DNA of 64,000 nucleotides, taken from Symsagittifera roscoffensis (taxonomy: Eukaryota; Xenacoelomorpha; Acoela; Convolutidae). The DNA lies in assembly GCF_963678635.1 (NCBI RefSeq), contig NC_087069.1, positions 7,140,633-7,204,632 of the forward strand, given 5' to 3'. The translations under genes and the position numbers were made by a program. The notes beneath the pieces are model-generated. The model made no database searches. It worked only from the letters and a program-made list of their open reading frames with translations, and was not told the origin of the DNA. This document shows, piece by piece, positions 1 to 10,656 of this stretch (position 1 is the stretch's first letter; each line of letters begins with the position of its first letter).

Positions 1-724
1 AGAAAATAGTAAATTGTTTTTGTATTGAGCAAAGTATTTATGCACGCAAAACATCTGAAAAAAATTACTGATAACGTCTAGCCTAAAAGTTTTTCTATTG
101 GAGCCATTCGACCGATGAAATTTTAAAGCGTTTCAGATAATTATGGACCAAAGCGTTTTGCGAAAAATTGAAATTTTCGTAAGCAAGCTTTTCAAGCAAT
201 GAAAATTTTCGATATGTTTTAAAGAGCGAATCAGTTCGCAAAAAAATTCAAGTTTTCTTAGCAATCTATTCAAGCAATAAAAGTTTTTCAAGTTATTTCA
301 TAGAGGGAAATTGTTTGCAGAACATCAAGTTTTTCTCAAAACTTTGAAATAATTGAAGTTAACGCAGACCACATTGGTTTGCTAAAAATCAAACTTTTCT
401 AAGCAAGCTACAAAAATAAAAACTAGTGATTTGCAACTGAATCCATGCAGTGTTTCAAAGCCAAAAAAAAAATTACAAAAGAAAGCTTTCGTCAAATTTT
501 TGCCTTAATTTAAACTAGTGAGCTGATATCTCATATGTAGCAATTATAACAGTGCCTGATTGCAATACATTAAAGCTTTTGGAATGGTTGATTTATACTG
601 CCGTAAATTTTTGTAATCTTATTTTCCTTACTTTGTTTTTCTGCAATTGAAGGATTTTTTTGCTGCTATTTTTGATTGCTAAACCTATTTTATTTTCAAC
701 AAATTTTGGGGTTTTTTTTTTCAG
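1..724. other. AT-rich non-coding flank
   Basis: No exon or RNA gene is recognised. The sequence is rich in A/T homopolymers, with recurring phrases such as AAGCAAGCT and AATTTTCG. An earlier exon of the S1 homologue, carrying the catalytic-histidine region, should lie upstream of 725. I could not find it here, so it is probably outside the window. Confidence 0.5.
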
Positions 725-821
725 TTTCTGCAACAGACACTGTGGTGGAAGTTGGCACTTTTACTGCTATAGACAACAGTCGATATCATTTCAATGTTGC
801 CAATGTTTTTGTACCCCCTGA
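725..821 (+). CDS. Serine protease homologue, exon a (partial gene)
   Basis: The exon is bounded by a T-run plus CAG acceptor (…TTTTCAG|TT) and a strong GTGAGT donor at 822. Read from 727 it encodes a segment containing VVEVGTFTAI and NVANVFVPPE. This matches the part of the chymotrypsin (S1) fold after the catalytic histidine, where families show V-x-x-G…Y-x-V…HP. It enters with two bases of a split codon and leaves with GA, which the first base of the next exon (G at 3116) completes. The frame therefore continues into the catalytic-aspartate exon. Another frame gives a Cys-rich peptide but has no S1 character. The call rests mainly on the downstream exons being clearly S1 and on phase agreement. 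Confidence 0.6.
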
Positions 822-3115
822 GTGAGTATCTCCATTTAAGTAAGATAAAAAAAAATCAACTATAGGGAATTTTAGTGGTCTAAAATGTGGTCGAAGTTAT
901 TGGTCGCAAGTCGCCCCCAGAGAGCAAGGTGGATTATAAATCTATGATTTTCCTTTATGGTTATCAAGTTTATGGTAAGTTTACTCCACTTACAATCAAT
1001 TTAGATAGATTTTTCAAATTTTTTGTTTCGCAAAATATTGCAAAATTTCCGCATGAGTACTGCAGAAAAACTGCCTCATCTTATAGGGGCAAACGTTGAA
1101 GAGAAGGGCAAACCGAAAAAAATTTATACTTAAAAACATACATACATTCACTCGTTCATCCCAAGTACCCGTCCTTTTGGGCAAATTTTTTTCAAAAACA
1201 GCCAAAAATTATATGATAAACTTGCTTGCGGCGCAGAACAGGTTTTCAGTTTCGTCTTAAAATGTTTTTGGAGAACTCGAGAAAAATCAATAGATGACCA
1301 ACAATTATGTTCACCAAAATCTTCGTATTCGGGGAAATCTATCGCCGACGCCAACGTTTCTAAATGAATTTAAAAAAAACTGAAAAAGTAACAGAAAATA
1401 AAAAGTTTTGCATAGACACGCTGAACACAACACGGTCTCAGTTATCAAACTGAGAGCAATTTTATTAATATTGATTTTTATAAAGTCCTTATTCTCAAAA
1501 AATCTTAAAAAACTTCACCTCGGAATTTTCACCAAGAGACCAAAAAAGCTTTTGATTTTTTGGGAGCAAAAATAGCTAAACGTCAGGTTTGGAATTTACG
1601 TATCGACTGTAGTGTTTGAAACAGATATCATTGTGCAACTAAAAATGTATAGTCGTGTAGGACCTTTGGTCAAACTGAGTCGAAAGCTGAGTCGAACTGG
1701 ATCCAAACATAAAGTCGAACTGTGTGTGTGTGTCGGGGGTGGGGGTGTAATCAAAATGCTTAGTCGTTACGTTCAGTAACTAACCCGGCCCCCTAGGGAG
1801 AGGGGGTTGTTTTAAAATGAAGGTAAACATAAAATGGCGGACAGGGAGGGTGTACCAAAAAGGTCAACAAAAGGTGGTGTAACAAAAAGATTGAAAACAA
1901 AAGTAGCCTACTAAGTTTTCTTAGTTTTAGTAACTATCTGTTTTGCAATTTCCTAATAAAATGTGTGTTAAGCCAAAAGCAACTGTCAAATTGCGAAGAC
2001 ACCGCCATATGTTTGGAAACTGTAAACATATTATTTTTCATAATCTATTATAATCTATTATAAACGATTGAAATGGTTTTTTTTGATGTGACGAAAAAGA
2101 AGTTTATAATTCCGTGTACAGTACCAGTAATTAATAGAACAATAACTTTTCTGCTAATGTCACTCGGTGAATTGCCTTAGAGCGATTATAACGGGTTCAG
2201 ACCCGTGTCAGACCCGTTCAAACCACTGTGAAATCCACTGAATACTTTGATAAAAAATATAATATTTATTATTCTTGGCTTAACTGCCCGACGAATTTGT
2301 TGCTTACGGTTACTCGGGTGATCCCGGGTCGAGGTTTGCGATATGTTCCGCCGAAGCGAGTCGGCGGACCTACGTCAGAGTTCGACCGAAAATCCATTGT
2401 CGAGAAGGTCCTATAGTCGAACGCAAGAATGAAACACTAAGTCGAACACAAACTCAAACTATGAAGTTGAGCGCAAAGTCAAAACATAAAGTTGAACGCA
2501 CAAACTTGCAGCACAGTTGAACTTAAAGTCGAAACATTAATTCAAACCTGTCGAAACAAAATCGAGCACAAGCAAAAACTCACCAAGAAACTGATTCTTT
2601 GGTCGGATTTTATCGCTATTTCGAAATGTTTTTATTTTTCTCGGTCGAAATTCTTCTCGCTCGAAAAACTCCTCGGTCAAACTTGGTCATGACAAGAACT
2701 AATTTCTTAAAAATAATTTCTGTTTGGACTTGGAGGATAACGTTTCAAAAACTTCTTTGTGGAAATATATATTTTTTCGAATTTGACATAAATGGTGACC
2801 GTCTCCTAGTTTTCAAATATCCTTGGTTCCTAAACGTCAAAAAGTGGGTTGCATGTTCGTGGTGAAAATTTGAATTGGTAAAGGCAATTTAGTAAATTTG
2901 GTAGGCCTATTTTGCTACCATTCAAAAACGCGCTTTTGCTAAGCCAACTCGCAAATCTAAAGCCATTTTTAATTGTGGTCAGTTGATCGCAATTAAAATA
3001 ACTGTAATAAAATAACTGCAATAAGCAATTGTTTATTTTTTCCGAAAAAAGTGGAAACATTAGTCAGAGTGTTCTTGCACTTCTTAAATTTGCAGCTAAT
3101 TTGTATTTGCCTTAG
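822..3115 (+). other. Intron of the serine protease homologue, with repeat debris
   Basis: This non-coding stretch separates exons a and b. It contains a (GT)n tract and G-run near 1720-1750, a MITE-like fragment at about 1195-1320, and a degenerate run of short phrases of the type AGTCGAAC / AAGTTGAAC between about 1670 and 2560. At 876-969 a splice-like block (…TTTTAG|TGG to G|GTAAGTTT) occurs, but its frames do not fit S1. Confidence 0.5.
1195..1320. mobile_element. MITE fragment related to 62519-62939
   Basis: Shares the phrase TGCGGCGCAGAA, preceded by T/A-rich CAAAAA and followed by AGAACTCG…AAAATCAAT, in the same order as 62765-62855. The ends are not present. Confidence 0.45.
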
Positions 3116-3264
3116 GCGCCAGTTCAGTGTTAAAAGCGGCAACAACATTGCTCTGATCCAGTTATCTCACGCTATCTTTGAGCCGAGACGCATCATCTAC
3201 CCCTGTGCTGCTGAACAACCACACGGGACTCTTATAACTACATGTGGCATGGGGTCCAATTCAG
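3116..3264 (+). CDS. Serine protease homologue, exon b (catalytic Asp region)
   Basis: The exon starts after …TTGCCTTAG at 3116. It encodes KSGNNIALIQLSHAIFEP, then RRIIYPCAAEQ, then TLITTCGMGSNSG. This is the S1 block N-D-I-A-L-(I/L)-x-L…I-x-P-x-C…G-W-G. The catalytic aspartate position (normally D in NDIAL) is asparagine here. If not spliced, the frame stops at TAA 3270-3272. Splicing after G3264 to 5293 keeps the frame and continues the family pattern, but the intron then begins GAAAAT rather than GT. No GT donor in a compatible phase is present. The exon is probably real; either the donor is non-canonical or the gene is decaying. Confidence 0.7.
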
Positions 3265-3272
3265 GAAAATAA

Positions 3273-5292
3273 CAATTTTTTCCAGTTTTTTTGTAATAAG
3301 TCAGAGGCATAACTCAAGGTTGTTTTTATCTACTTAACGTGCAAACTGTAGGGCAGGGTAATTGATCCCGCAGGCAAATGATTGCATGACATCATCACTA
3401 TTGATGCGCTTGTTTAACTTAAACTGTTGAAATTAAAGTCTGGGCTCATTTTTTCCATATGTAAGGCCTCTCAGATGATTATTTTCCGCCTCAAAATTTG
3501 AATATTTTGCACAAAAAACCACGAAAAAGTCGAAACATGCGCTATAAAAAATCTATAATTTGAACTCTCTTCATCCAAAAAATGGGCTGAGTTCTTGGCT
3601 CTGGGGCAATCTAGTTAAATTTGAATGTCCTATTTTTCGGCAAAAATCGTGGAAGTCGTTGGCTTGGGAGAGTCAGGCTTTGAGCTTCCGGGACAACTTT
3701 AGTCACCCAAACTCCTTGCCAGATAGCGGAGACTTCTTTTCTTTTTTTTTTGGTTCTAACTTCGAAATGTGTCCCGGAATTTCGTAGTTTTCTATAAGTA
3801 CTTTGAATTCTAAGTACTTTGAATTCTATAAGTACTATAAGTTTTTGAATTCAGTTTATGATTTGATATGTAGGGGTGAGGCAACATTACCCAGCCTAGA
3901 AAAATAACCAAAAAAATTGCATGTAGTTCTTAAGCAGGGGCACAACAGCGGTTCGCCGTGATGAGCTGTACAGCTCGTATGTTGGTCCTATCCCTCGTGG
4001 ATAAATGATCTTAATGTAAACAGTTCATGCGCAGAAGCTGTTTTGTCTTATGATCATTTGGCTATCTTTTCTTAGAACAATCTGATATTCTGTCATTACA
4101 AAATAACAAGTAGATCAAATAGATAGTCAAGAAACTTTTTATACAGCTGTGTTACTCATAGTTTAAGGTTTTTGCTAGTTCTAAGTTTTTCCCGTGAATT
4201 GTTAACTTTGATATTTTTTATAAGTAAATCTGACGCGGCAATGCTTAAAAAACTTTTTGTAAGCGTTTTTAGCCACTAAAAGTGAGTAAAATAGATTTCA
4301 AAAAAATTAGCAGGACCAAACTTCCAAACGAGTTTTCTGAATGAATTTGTGAAAACTAGCGCGACAATGATTCTAAGCGTATTAACTTTTGCTTTTCGAC
4401 TACAACTTTTTCTGAAACTATGAAAAAAATTATACTTTTACTATCTTTAGTTTATCTGACTTAATTTCGATAGTTTTTATCTTACGCGACTCATCTAATT
4501 AGTGCGTTAGTTTATTTGAAACCAATCGATTCAACTTCAATTGGGTTGTGGGAAAATTATTCAGAAATATACTTCAGATAAAGTCAAAAAAACATTCGAA
4601 ACATCCTGTGCCTATGAGTTGTATTGCTCGTTTTCCAAGTAGTTTTTTTTTGGCAATTTCTGTTCCGACCATTATTAATGGGGCGGAATTTTGTAATCGG
4701 TTGAGTTTTTATGTTTTTTTCTTTTTTTGTACGCAAAAATGGGTATTACAAATAATCATCGAGACTGGTGGAGTGGTTTATATTACTAAAGTCCATTGAG
4801 TCATGATTCGAAGGATGTTAATTAAATTGTTTTTGAAATTTTTTGAACTTTTTTGGTCTATTTTCTACAAAAATTGTTGCCCGGTTTGCTTACTTTCTGT
4901 GACTGTTCAATATGCATAGTTTCTAGCTTTCGGTCATATCTTTTCATGCAAAATTTTTTGTGCGTTTGCAGGAAATAACAAAAAAATCTCTGATGCTTAA
5001 CGCGTGAGCACAGATTATTTAAGAATGGCAAATAATTTGGCCCTCAAATGTTTTATTTTTTTTGATTAAGACAAACCAATTGGCTCTTCTGTTTCTCGCA
5101 AGATTCAAACTAAAACCTTCAAAAAGGACAATGGCTAAGATGACAGAGAGCATTTTTTTTTAAATTATTTAAAAAAACGAGACAAGAAAAAAGGATTTCA
5201 CATCCATCCGGTTTTGCCCTGATTTGAGCAGACTGTTTCTCTAATGATCTTTATTATTGAAAAATGAACAAAAAAACTGGAAAAAACATCAG
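3273..5292 (+). other. Intron between exons b and c
   Basis: AT-rich non-coding sequence. Apart from the 141-bp dispersed repeat and a short local repeat of AAGTACTTTGAATTCTA around 3798-3835, I see no gene. Confidence 0.5.
3874..4014. repeat. 141-bp dispersed repeat, copy 1
   Basis: The block from GGGTGAGGCAACATTACCCA to GTGGATAAATGATCTTAA recurs at 57890-58030 with only about 4 differences and no indel. It lies in the intron between exons b and c of the protease gene. It contains a perfect 14-bp palindrome (GAGCTGTACAGCTC) and a GGTTCGCC stretch weakly like a Pol III B box. It could be a SINE or a short non-autonomous element; no clear terminal repeats are visible. Confidence 0.75.
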
Positions 5293-5402
5293 GAAAAAAT
5301 CGAACTTTCCCGGACGTTCTCGAGGAAGTGTATCTTCGTGAAAACAAGCTGTACAAACCCTTCTCGCCTTTTCTCACTGAAAATATAAAGAAATGTCGAA
5401 AG
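5293..5402 (+). CDS. Serine protease homologue, exon c
   Basis: The exon is bounded by ACATCAG|GA and AAG|GTATGG. It encodes the segment starting around FPDVLEEVYLRENK and ending ENIKKCRK. In S1 proteases this follows the GWG motif: a strand of the type L-Q-x-V-x-L, then a cysteine. The two leading bases need one base from the previous exon, and the G at 3264 supplies it. The exon ends in phase 0, as the next exon requires. It is short and lacks a usable start codon, so it is recognisable only through its S1 pattern and splice phases. Confidence 0.7.
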
Positions 5403-6032
5403 GTATGGATTAATACGAATTTACTTGTTACAATTTCTTTTTCATCTTCCGGAAAATATGACGCAATATTTCGGCTTGTGCTGTGTTTTATTCAGACAAT
5501 TTTCAACTTAAAAAATAAGCGTTTCTGACCCAACTTTGTTATACCCTCTGAAGTTTAGCTATGCTTTCAACTCAAGATTTCAAAGCGAATTTGCATCGGC
5601 CGTGTTCAATATCCTAATGGGAAGGGGTTTGAAAATGACAATTCAGTCAGCTCCCGATAACTAAAGCGCGTAACAATTACAACTTTTTAAAAGCAATGTC
5701 AGCGCATCAAAGTTCCAAGAAAACTTCAGCTCAGAAATTTTTGAAATCTGAATCGAGGCACTTTTACTGATCCAAAGCTTTATAGAAGTTGAATGTGTTG
5801 GCATGGGTATCATTGGATGTGGATGTGAAGCTGATACGAGGAAACTTGTTTTTTTTTAATGTGTAATCTCTAAAAGTTTTTAAAAATTAATTCTAGAAAA
5901 TGTGCGAAGAATTATTTACACTTATTGGTGATAAAAGTTTTCGATGAATGTAAAAGTGCCTTTTTCTACTGTACTTTTATCTGCAAGAAAAACTGCAACT
6001 GCGGCTCACCTCACATTATTACTTTGTTTTAG

Positions 6033-6308
6033 GATGTTGTTTGCACGACACGTGTTCGGGAAAAAACGAACACTTGCTTTGGCGACGAAGGCAACCCTCT
6101 CTACGTAATCAACCCTTCTTTTCTGAATCAGCGGACGACTTTCTGTTTATACGGTATCGCTACGTTTTACGAGTCGAAAAGTAGAGCACCTTCTTCAGAT
6201 AAATGTGACGGAGGGAGTTATTTTGCACGGTTGACTCATTTCATAAATTGGATAGCTTCAGTAATGACGTCTAATGCTCCTGTAAACGGACAATGTGCAG
6301 TATGCTAG
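6033..6308 (+). CDS. Serine protease homologue, last exon (Ser195 position substituted)
   Basis: The exon opens after TTTGTTTTAG at 6033 in phase 0 and runs to TAG at 6306-6308 (91 codons). It contains TCFGDEGNPLYV, which aligns with the S1 active-site motif C-x-G-D-S-G-G-P-L. The catalytic serine is replaced by glutamate and the following glycine by asparagine. Farther on, CDGGSYFARLTHFINWIASV is the family's C-terminal strand and helix. With the Asp-to-Asn change in exon b, two catalytic residues are lost. The product should be a non-catalytic serine protease homologue, probably secreted. Such proteins often act as binding or regulatory factors in arthropod haemolymph cascades (family knowledge; not shown here). 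AATAAA occurs downstream near 6579 and 6663. Confidence 0.85.
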   Translation, partial: DVVCTTRVREKTNTCFGDEGNPLYVINPSFLNQRTTFCLYGIATFYESKSRAPSSDKCDGGSYFARLTHFINWIASVMTSNAPVNGQCAVC

Positions 6309-7950
6309 TTGACTTTGAAGCAAGCAGTTTCATCTATTTATTTTTTGAGTCAACTTTTGTCGTGTAAACTTCTTGTTGCTTCCACATTTTTCTTCAAATG
6401 TATATCCTCGAATTGATGTTTCTTTTTTCTCTTCCATCTTTTGTGTAAAACCTCCATTAGTACTGAGGTTCTTATGATAGAGATTTCAGGCTCAATTCAA
6501 TTTTTGTTAAAGTGCAGGCACGTGTTTGAATAATTGTTTATAAACTGTTCACGAACTATATGAACTTTTTTTGCCATGTTAATAAATTTTGACCAAACTA
6601 TGAGTGTTCTAAAATTGGTTTAGTTCCGTCAATTATAGACTGTTCTTAATCCAAAGAGTTTTGAATAAAAAGTAACTTTTTTTGGTTTTATCAATAACAC
6701 AGTTCCTCTGTCCGTTGACTATACTAATGGTTTCTTGAGTTTTTTTAACCGTTTTTTTAGTCTCAAATGAATCTCTCAATTGAATCAATATAAATTTCTT
6801 TTAAAAGTAATTTCGTTTCTGAGAGTAACTGATAGGAAATAAATGCATTCCCGTAACGAGAAAATTCTTTTTTTTCTGATTTCAAATACTTTTATCTATT
6901 TTAATTTCTGGTCCGAAAATACCTATGAAATGCTTATAGAAAGCAGGGATTTTTTTTGAAATTATTTATTTCTCATCACCGTTCTGATACAAAAATTAGC
7001 TAAATCTAGGCTATTTCTAGCTTAAAAAAAGTCCCATTGGGGCCCTCGAAACCCGCCCGTCAACTTGCTAGGCTGTGGTGCTAACCAGTAGGTCTCATGC
7101 TTGAAGAAGCTTAATAGGTTCAGCAACCTAATGCAAAGTAACCCTTGTTATAACAAGCGTTAAATTGCATTGTATTGCTACTTTTGATTTGTGTACTCGA
7201 AGCATGTTTATCTTGTTGCGGTTGTGAACTGATTTTTAAGTATTTCTTTCCAGAAACTGTTTATTTTCAAACTAGAAGAGAAATAGATCAATTCTGCAGA
7301 AAAAAAAAACACCAGAAAACATGGCTAGATAATCTATATAAATCTTCTATCTAGAAAAATAGCCTCCTTTGGGTTCGGGTTTGCAAAGATGATTCTGGTT
7401 GGGCAAAGTTGATGAACAAAACGGACCATAATTGAACAATATCCCGCCTAATCAAAATTAGGGAGGCGATCATTCACTTGGTTAAATGTGATTTTTTTCA
7501 CTAGATTTACTCAGGGGAAATTGTTCACACGGGCCGATAAAACTCTCAATTTTTCATTGATTAAATTCAGCCTCTTTCCTATTATAACCTTCGTAGTGCA
7601 GTAGCTCCATAAAAAGAACGCCAAACTGTTATGCAATTTAATCAGAGGGGGCTACAGGTTGTTGCTACTATGGGAAAGAGTCAATGAGTTCTTAGGTTTT
7701 TTATTTGCTCTAATTTTTGTCCACAAGCTTTATGCTTATGAAAAGATAACCGTTGCTCTGAGACATTTGGGGAGTTAATTGTGGAAAAAGTTTGCCCGTA
7801 TTCGTTTTGCAATTAAAGAGTCGTTGTAGAGACAATTTGACGATCAACTCATAGGCAACTTTACCGCAAGAAATGAATTTTTTTCAGGATATTTTATAGA
7901 AGTTTCACTATAAGATTTTTTACAGGTAAAATTTGTCTAGTACAAACTTC
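6309..7950. other. Intergenic, AT-rich
   Basis: No coding potential was recognised downstream of the protease stop codon. A locally GC-richer patch at about 7030-7140 could be the remains of a short repeat, but I could not assign it. Confidence 0.4.
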
Positions 7951-8105
7951 GGATCTACTTAAAAATCCCCCTTTCATGAAAGGGGGATTGTTAAGCAGAT
8001 CAAAAGGGTCAATTTTTTGACCAATCAGAATGCAGCAAAATTCGAATTCTCAATACAAGCTCTAGTACTAACTTACTGTATTTATTTATAAAGACAGTAA
8101 ATTAG
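7951..8105. repeat. Fold-back block (nested hairpins)
   Basis: The perfect 26-bp palindrome at 7964-7989 (arms AATCCCCCTTTCA / TGAAAGGGGGATT) sits inside a longer imperfect inverted repeat reaching GATCTACTTA and TAAGCAGATC. A second hairpin follows at about 8067-8105, with arms GTACTAACTTACTGT and ACAGTAAATTAGTAC and one mismatch. This looks like a small fold-back MITE or its remnant. Confidence 0.65.
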
Positions 8106-8196
8106 TACAAGATAGTGGAGGTTTTTTAGTAGCTACCATAAGGGGTGATTAATAAATGGAACCTAATTTCCTTTCTTTACAAGCCAGCGCGCACAA

Positions 8197-8272
8197 TTTA
8201 GTGATCACCAAATAAAATCTCAATTTTATAATTATTTAGTGATCACCAAATAAGATCTCAATTTTATAATTA
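8197..8272. repeat. Tandem duplication of 38 bp
   Basis: Two adjacent copies of a 38-bp unit (beginning TTTAGTGATCACCAAATAA, then RATCTCAATTTTATAATTA), differing at one base, lie about 30 bp outside the left end of element A. Confidence 0.85.
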
Positions 8273-8302
8273 TAAAAAAAATTTAAAATTGGGTTTTCTT
8301 AG

Positions 8303-8712
8303 TGAGTTATGTTTGAGGTGTAACTCATAGAGTAATTTCGGATAGGGTACACCGTCTGCTCGTCACGCTATCTTATTTTCGGCCGGATAGATTCGTGCAA
8401 CTTCTTAGTCTAATACCGATCCTAATCTTACTCTTATATCTACTAGTCTCACGGTGTTTAACTAGTCTCTGCTAGACTCATTAGGTCTAGAGTATACTGG
8501 CTTATTGCGATTGCTAGAAGGTCTCTTGGAGAGGTACCTAATTTTTAAGTTAAATTCAAATCTTTCTAGTGCTGAAATTACAAGTAATTTCAGCACTTAC
8601 AAATAAGTGGGTTGTTAGTTAAATGGATCATGATTGGTTAAAATTAAATATTTTATAGTGATAAAATATCCAATTTATAACCAATAATAAAATGTAGTCT
8701 AAATCGATTCCA
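8303..8712 (-). repeat. 3' LTR of element A
   Basis: 410 bp; on the + strand it starts TGAGTTATG and ends CGATTCCA. It is preceded by TTAG and adjoined internally by CCCATCCG, which on the - strand is a short purine-rich CGGATGGG tract. It contains the perfect palindrome at 8569-8596. Confidence 0.95.
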
Positions 8713-8743
8713 CCCATCCGTGGTTCACAGAGTTTTGAATCTT

Positions 8744-9097
8744 TTATCTTCTATCTGTAATGAAGGATGTATGATGGTCATTGTTATTTGGCGAGCAGCA
8801 TTTCTTGTTTTGGTCTTGGAGAATAAAGCTCCGGGAAGCTAGAATCGTCGACATGAACTTGTTAGTTGTTTGTTTGACGAAAACTGCGACCGCCGGTGAA
8901 ATCAATCTGATTTCAAAATGGTTTTCTATGATTGGTTGTTCTGCTTGGGTGGAGAACTGATCGAGTATCGCTCTTGTCTGGGAATGGCGTGAAGATCGTA
9001 TTTGGAGGGAGTGCTTTGTAACTCGGACCTGTACGTATATTTTAACATCGTGGTGGTCATTGGTCTGGTTCAATGAAGTCATTTTCTGCGAAGTCAT
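8744..9097 (-). CDS. Possible small 3' ORF next to the LTR (element A)
   Basis: A 117-codon ORF lies between ORF-X and the 3' LTR. The matching region of B (about 36090-36430) shows related residues (for example VYVQIRVT against IYVQVRVT) but is closed by TAG codons. No domain is recognised. Its position just upstream of the 3' LTR is where complex retroviruses sometimes keep an accessory gene, but the ORF may be fortuitous. Confidence 0.25.
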   Translation of the reverse strand: MTSQKMTSLNQTNDHHDVKIYVQVRVTKHSLQIRSSRHSQTRAILDQFSTQAEQPIIENHFEIRLISPAVAVFVKQTTNKFMSTILASRSFILQDQNKKCCSPNNNDHHTSFITDRR

Positions 9098-10299
9098 GTC
9101 GTACTCTGAATCCTTTCAGCGGCATGTCAGTTGTGTTTAGCCATTCTGTAGGTTGAGTGTAATGGGGTCGTCTAGTCTTTGGATGCTCGTCTTTGCGGTT
9201 GTTCGTGATCTATGTACTGCATATTATAATTTACATTTTATAAAATTTTGTTAGTTCTATTTTTTAGTTATGATTTTGGTTGATTGTTTTCGCTAAAGCG
9301 TTTTAGTTTTAGTTCAGTTATTTTTAAGAGTTACTCACCCTTGAGTACCTCTTGTCAAAAATATGATGTGGTCACAAAGCGTGGATGTAGCACGGTGAGT
9401 TAGGCCGGCTATAGAGCATTCTCAGGACGTCTTCTCTGGTGAGTTAGGCCAGGTGTGGGAGTATGATTATATGCTGGTGTTTTAAGGGGTCCTGTTTTGT
9501 GCTAACATTTTTTATATGATATTTCTAGTTTTCCTTTTGTTATTTTGGTTCTGTCCTTTTCTCAAAAAGCAAATTATTTTTTGTTTGCGTTTGTCTTGCG
9601 TTTTTCAGGTGTTTTATTATTTCTTTTTTAGACTTGCTAGTAATCTCCAAAAGAATAATTTATCCAGTTTTAAGCAGATTTAATCCGGTTTGGGTATCGT
9701 AGGTGTTCTTTTCTTAGTCATGCTGTTAGTTTGTTATTATGGTGATTAGTTTGCTGCATTGGTTACTTTGGTTATTATATACTTCCATTCCGACCGGGTT
9801 AAAGGAAAATTGGAAACTTGTTATTGCTTGTTTGAGTTGTTGTTAGTGCAAACTTAAATTTTAAAATTTATTCTTTTAAACAATTCTTCGTGGGCGAGTT
9901 GTGCAATTGTGGATAGAATTCTTGTGCGGGTAAACAGAAGATATATGAAAGGTTAGTACTGCATTTTTTTGTATAAAATTACTACTTTAGTTTTAAATTT
10001 TACTGCTTTGTGGGGATTGAAAATTATAAATTGATGTTCGTCGTAATGAATTTTATTACATTTAGGGAAATAATTTATAGATGAATTTATTGCTTTCGAA
10101 TTGAATTTTACTGCATCATTCAGTGCTATAGGTTTAATAAAGTTTATGCTGAAAAAGGAGTCTATATTTTTATTTGTTTTTTCTTCTTGTTGTAGGTGAT
10201 CATGGGTGAAGACTAGAGAAAATGTAAACTAATTATGATGAATGGTTAGTGTTTAATTTAAATTAGTTAGTTTTTAAAATATTAATTTCTTTTTTACCT
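9098..10299 (-). promoter_or_regulatory. Conserved non-coding block before the 3' LTR (element A)
   Basis: Non-coding and alignable to B 36430-37650. It contains a hairpin-like GAGTTACTCACCCTTGAGTA, two copies of GGTGAGTTAGGCC (9394 and 9438), and repeated ACTGC motifs (for example TTTTACTGC at about 10000 and 10106). No gene is seen. A regulatory or RNA-structural role is inferred from conservation. Confidence 0.45.
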
Positions 10300-10656
10300 T
10301 TAGTCGTCGGGGAACAAGCCGTGAGGGAAAACATCGTGACTAGTGTCTGATGTAGTTAGTAATTTTGCTAGTATGCGTATGAAATTTTTAGTTTGCAGCA
10401 GCGGCCAAAGCAATTGAAATGCTTTGATGGTTTTTAGTTCTTCGGTGCCTACTGCAAACTCATGAGGTGTGTTCTGGATTAGATTGTAAGTTTTATGATT
10501 GTATTTAGTGTTATGGATGAATTCTAAAATGGGTACTTCTATAGGTTGTATATATTCATGCGGGACTATTAGGGGACGGGCTTCTTCGTCGTTGAAAGTC
10601 TTGGTGAGGGGACAAAATATATACATCTGGGTGATCGGGTCGTAATTTCGGAGCAT
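10300..10656 (-). pseudogene. ORF-X C-terminal fragment (element A)
   Basis: 118 codons that align with the end of ORF-X in B (37654-37980), sharing the C-terminus FPHGxFPDD and the block EFAVGTEEL. In A this segment is in frame across the point where B has a 1-base loss, which shows the two B ORFs belong together. Upstream, A lacks a large part of the ORF-X middle, so the gene is not functional. Confidence 0.7.

Noticed and set aside
876..969. Possible extra exon between protease exons a and b (TTTTAG acceptor, GTAAGT donor)
   Set aside because: The frame compatible with exon a hits TAA; the open frame is closed by TAA just before its first codon. Skipping it joins exons a and b in frame with the S1 pattern.
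3874..4014. Hammerhead ribozyme in the 141-bp repeat (TGATGAG…CTC)
   Set aside because: The conserved CTGATGA and CGAAA core elements are not both present; only the stem-like palindrome fits.
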